DNA of 64,000 bases from Nymphaea colorata (Eukaryota > Streptophyta > Magnoliopsida > Nymphaeales > Nymphaeaceae). Positions 62,000 to 64,000 of the stretch are shown in pieces. A program made the translations under genes and the position numbers. The notes below the pieces were generated by a model. That model was given only the letters and a program-made list of their open reading frames with translations, searched no databases and had not been told where the DNA came from. The stretch is taken from the NCBI RefSeq assembly GCF_008831285.2, contig NC_045148.1, forward strand, positions 19,275,002 through 19,339,001, read 5' to 3'. How positions within the stretch are numbered: position 1 is the first letter of the stretch; every line of letters starts with the position of its first letter.

Positions 62000-64000
62000 T
62001 TGCTGGTCAATTTGATTTTTGTATGACTTGCAATATTCAACTGTCAACTGTCAAGCTTTGTTTTTACGCGGGTCATTGTTTTTTATTTCTGTTTTCATGC
62101 AGTGAAGATCTATTGATTACTAGAAAGACATAAAACGAATGACCTATTTAATCCCTTGATGTTCTTTATTTAGGAAATATAATGTTGTCTATTTTAGCCA
62201 ATGTATGGGAATATATATGTTTATTGAAATAGATTAAGAAGATATAGGTGTTTAAGTGTGAATACTGAAAACTTCGGTGGTTTCTATGACTGGGTGATTT
62301 ATTTGTATCTTGTTGGAATTTACTCCATGGAATCTGAAAAAAATGTTGTGTTGAATTATCGTTATCAGTGTTGTTGTCGGATTTGACAAATATTTTGGAA
62401 TTGCTATTCTTTTTTTTTGGAAGCTGGCTTGATAGATTCAAAAGTCTTCTTTTTACTGTTTTATTTTCTTCAAACCAGGCATCATATACAGGGCTATCCA
62501 TCCATCAGGATCTTCCGTAAAGGAACTGATGTCAAGTACGTAAGTTCTTCCATCGATGTGCTACCTTTAAATTTATAGTAGTGAACAAATAATTTTTTTC
62601 TTCTATACTGTAAGATTTGTCTTCAGTAAGTGATATGATATGCAGTTGCATTGCTGCTTTGTTAAGTGTTTTCCTTAGCAACAAAGGGAATAAGATTTCA
62701 TCACCTAGTACAATAGTTCTGTAAGAGTTTTATCTGAGTTTTTTTGCTTTTCAGGTGTCATACATTTTCTGATCAAATTATGATTTTTTTTTCTAAATAG
62801 TGTTTTTTCCTTATTTTCATGGATTTTGACAATAATTTTCTAACAAAAGTTAAGATGACTTTTTACTGAAACTCTGGTTGGTTAGAGTAAGAATTGCATG
62901 TGTCCTTAAGAAAAGGTGATAATTTATAGGCCTCTAGAAATAAAAGTTTCAACTGTCTTTAGTTTTGGTAGTCTGAAAATTTAACTGTTTTAAATTGTGA
63001 TGGTTTACTCAAGCCATAGCCAGTAAGTTGCCTTTTGATTTTCATGGAGGAAAGAGAGAAAGAGTGCATGTTTTCACATTTTTGTGATATCCTAAGGGCA
63101 TGTTTGCATGAGGAAAAATTTTTACTTAGGGGTGAAGGTCAACCCTGCATGTCACAGCAATCAAACACTATGAAGTTGTCCAGGGGCAATTTCATGAACC
63201 CTACAATTTATCTTCAAAACTCTTTTTGTTTCCTTCTCTTTTTAAGCATACACCTTGGTAACATGGTTACCAGGGTGCACATGTCTGGTTCGCTGCCCTA
63301 AAAGGTAGCCAACAACAAATTCCCAAAAGGCAAGCCACTACATCAGAAAAGGGTTGCATGCTCATGAACTTACCAAATTTGCATTTACGGCCTCTTCATC
63401 TACTTTAACAAGGTCTAGACCATGTATTTGTATACGTGCATTTATGTCACGTAGATTTTACTCTAGATATCTTCATCTCTGATTTATCGAATGTCTGCAA
63501 GTGGATTTAGGATATCAATAATCGAAAGAGATAGCTTTTAATATTTGTCTAAATGGTAAAAAATAACGGCAACCAAAGGTGTAGTTTTTAATATTTCATA
63601 AATGATAGGTTTGTTTGAAGTTTTTAGTTGCAAGTATTTCAAATGTGGATAAGATTCATTTGAACTATGGCTTCTGACACAGGGAAGATCATGGACATCA
63701 TGAACATGAGTCATACTATGGCGATCGTGACACAGATAGTCTTGTCCAGGTATAGATCCAATTTGGTGGTTCCTGTACAGTTATATGAGCAGAATGTTAA
63801 CCTACTGTGTTATCTGAATACTCAATCTGTTTGAAGGTTCCATGAAGTTTTACTGGATTTAATGTGTACAGGCAATGGAAGCCTTGGTTGCCCCAATTCC
63901 AAAGGAATCTAACAAACTTGCATTGGAGGATAAGTCCAATGGGACCATAAATGCAGTAAAGCGCCCTGCACCTTCAGCTGCAGGCTGCAGAATTGAGGGT
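55399..64000 (+). CDS. PDIL5-4: Protein disulfide isomerase-like PDIL5-3/5-4 type (3' end outside window)
   Basis: These membrane-anchored plant PDIs combine an ERGIC N-terminal region, one thioredoxin domain and a COPII-coat ERV41-type C-terminal domain, and cycle in the ER/early Golgi. Exons seen: 55399-55439, 56835-56925, 57200-57294, 57422-57479, 59315-59499, 59800-59857, 60628-60668, 60801-60875, 62479-62535, 63683-63749, 63872-64000. They join in phase for 299 residues. MISAGKLKSVDFYR opens the protein, a membrane segment lies at about 24-44, and the thioredoxin domain starts near 155 with APWCYWSSRL (Cys170, Ser173). Ser replaces the second catalytic Cys, as is usual for this subfamily, which limits it to isomerase- or holdase-like activity. 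IQGYPSIRIFRKG and ESYYGDRDTDS are family hallmarks. The C-terminal domain is beyond the window. All introns are GT-AG except the first, which needs a GC donor. Confidence 0.92.
55440..55441 (+). other. Apparent GC donor of PDIL5 intron 1
   Basis: Exon 1 must end with TAT AG to join the G at 56835 and give the conserved Tyr-Arg-Lys. The next two bases are GC, not GT (context TATAG then GCACAG). GC-AG introns are a known minor class, but this donor lacks the usual GCAAGT context. Confidence 0.6.
58366..58626. repeat. CCTAGGC-rich repeat fragment in PDIL5 intron 4
   Basis: GGGCCTAGGCAGCGG near 58372 and GGCCTAGGCGGGTG near 58590 flank an AT-rich middle, with further CCTAGG motifs. The layout resembles a small inverted-end repeat element. 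The boundaries are not clear. Confidence 0.35.
59491..59715. repeat. 110-bp tandem duplication copying the PDIL5 exon 5 donor
   Basis: A unit starting TGTGCACCAGTAAGTTGAAG at 59491 is repeated from 59601 as TGTGCATCAGTAAGTTGAAG, with about 90 percent or more identity over the copied part. The first unit contains the last bases of exon 5 and its donor; the second carries a complete copy of that donor. Confidence 0.9.
61924..61996. repeat. (CTAT)n(AT)n microsatellite
   Basis: Four CTAT units followed by more than 50 bp of pure AT, in intron 8 of the PDIL5 gene. Confidence 0.9.

Overview
The window is nuclear DNA of a flowering plant. It carries intron-rich plant genes with GT-AG introns, Copia LTR retrotransposons primed by initiator tRNA-Met, MITE-like repeats and many (GA/CT)n and (AT)n microsatellites. 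The species cannot be told from the sequence. No bacterial, organellar, rRNA, tRNA or CRISPR feature was recognised.

Layout. (1) 699-6389, + strand: a ten-exon class IV homeodomain-leucine zipper (HD-Zip IV) gene, closest in remembered sequence to Arabidopsis HDG2/PDF2. Every exon phase fits except exon 4, which has a net frame shift near 2084-2095. (2) 6390-13259: intergenic DNA with a microsatellite, a small hAT-like element, a diverged copy of a minisatellite unit and a decayed Copia relic. (3) 13260-42936, - strand: an apparently intact eleven-exon gene of about 2451 codons for the plant NBAS/Sec39 tethering protein (MIP2). Its intron 8 is about 17.2 kb because of a nest of retrotransposons. 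(4) Inside that intron, Copia element A (19476-35666, + strand, TSD ATAAC) has itself taken three insertions: a solo LTR of family B (20198-20653, TSD CATCT), a complete family B element with an uninterrupted polyprotein and nearly identical LTRs (21505-26964, - strand, TSD ATGAC), and a decayed element C (28156-33282, + strand, TSD ATGTT). (5) 42937-47726: intergenic DNA with a five-unit 152-bp minisatellite. (6) 47727-48496, + strand: a three-exon gene for a small VUP/SOFL-like plant protein. (7) 48497-55398: intergenic DNA with two well-delimited MITE-like elements. (8) 55399 to the window edge, + strand: the first eleven coding exons of a PDIL5-3/5-4-type protein disulfide isomerase-like gene with a CYWS thioredoxin motif. 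Its remaining exons lie beyond base 64000.

The four host genes do not form a pathway. MIP2 and the PDIL5 protein both act in ER/Golgi trafficking, but their proximity looks incidental. I did not find a convincing new biological system. The items most worth a second look are the four-layer retrotransposon nest in a conserved gene, the exon 4 frame break in the HD-Zip gene, a perfect 14-bp hairpin over that gene's stop codon, the homogeneous 152-bp repeat with a diverged copy 36 kb away, and unusual splice-site features of the PDIL5 gene.
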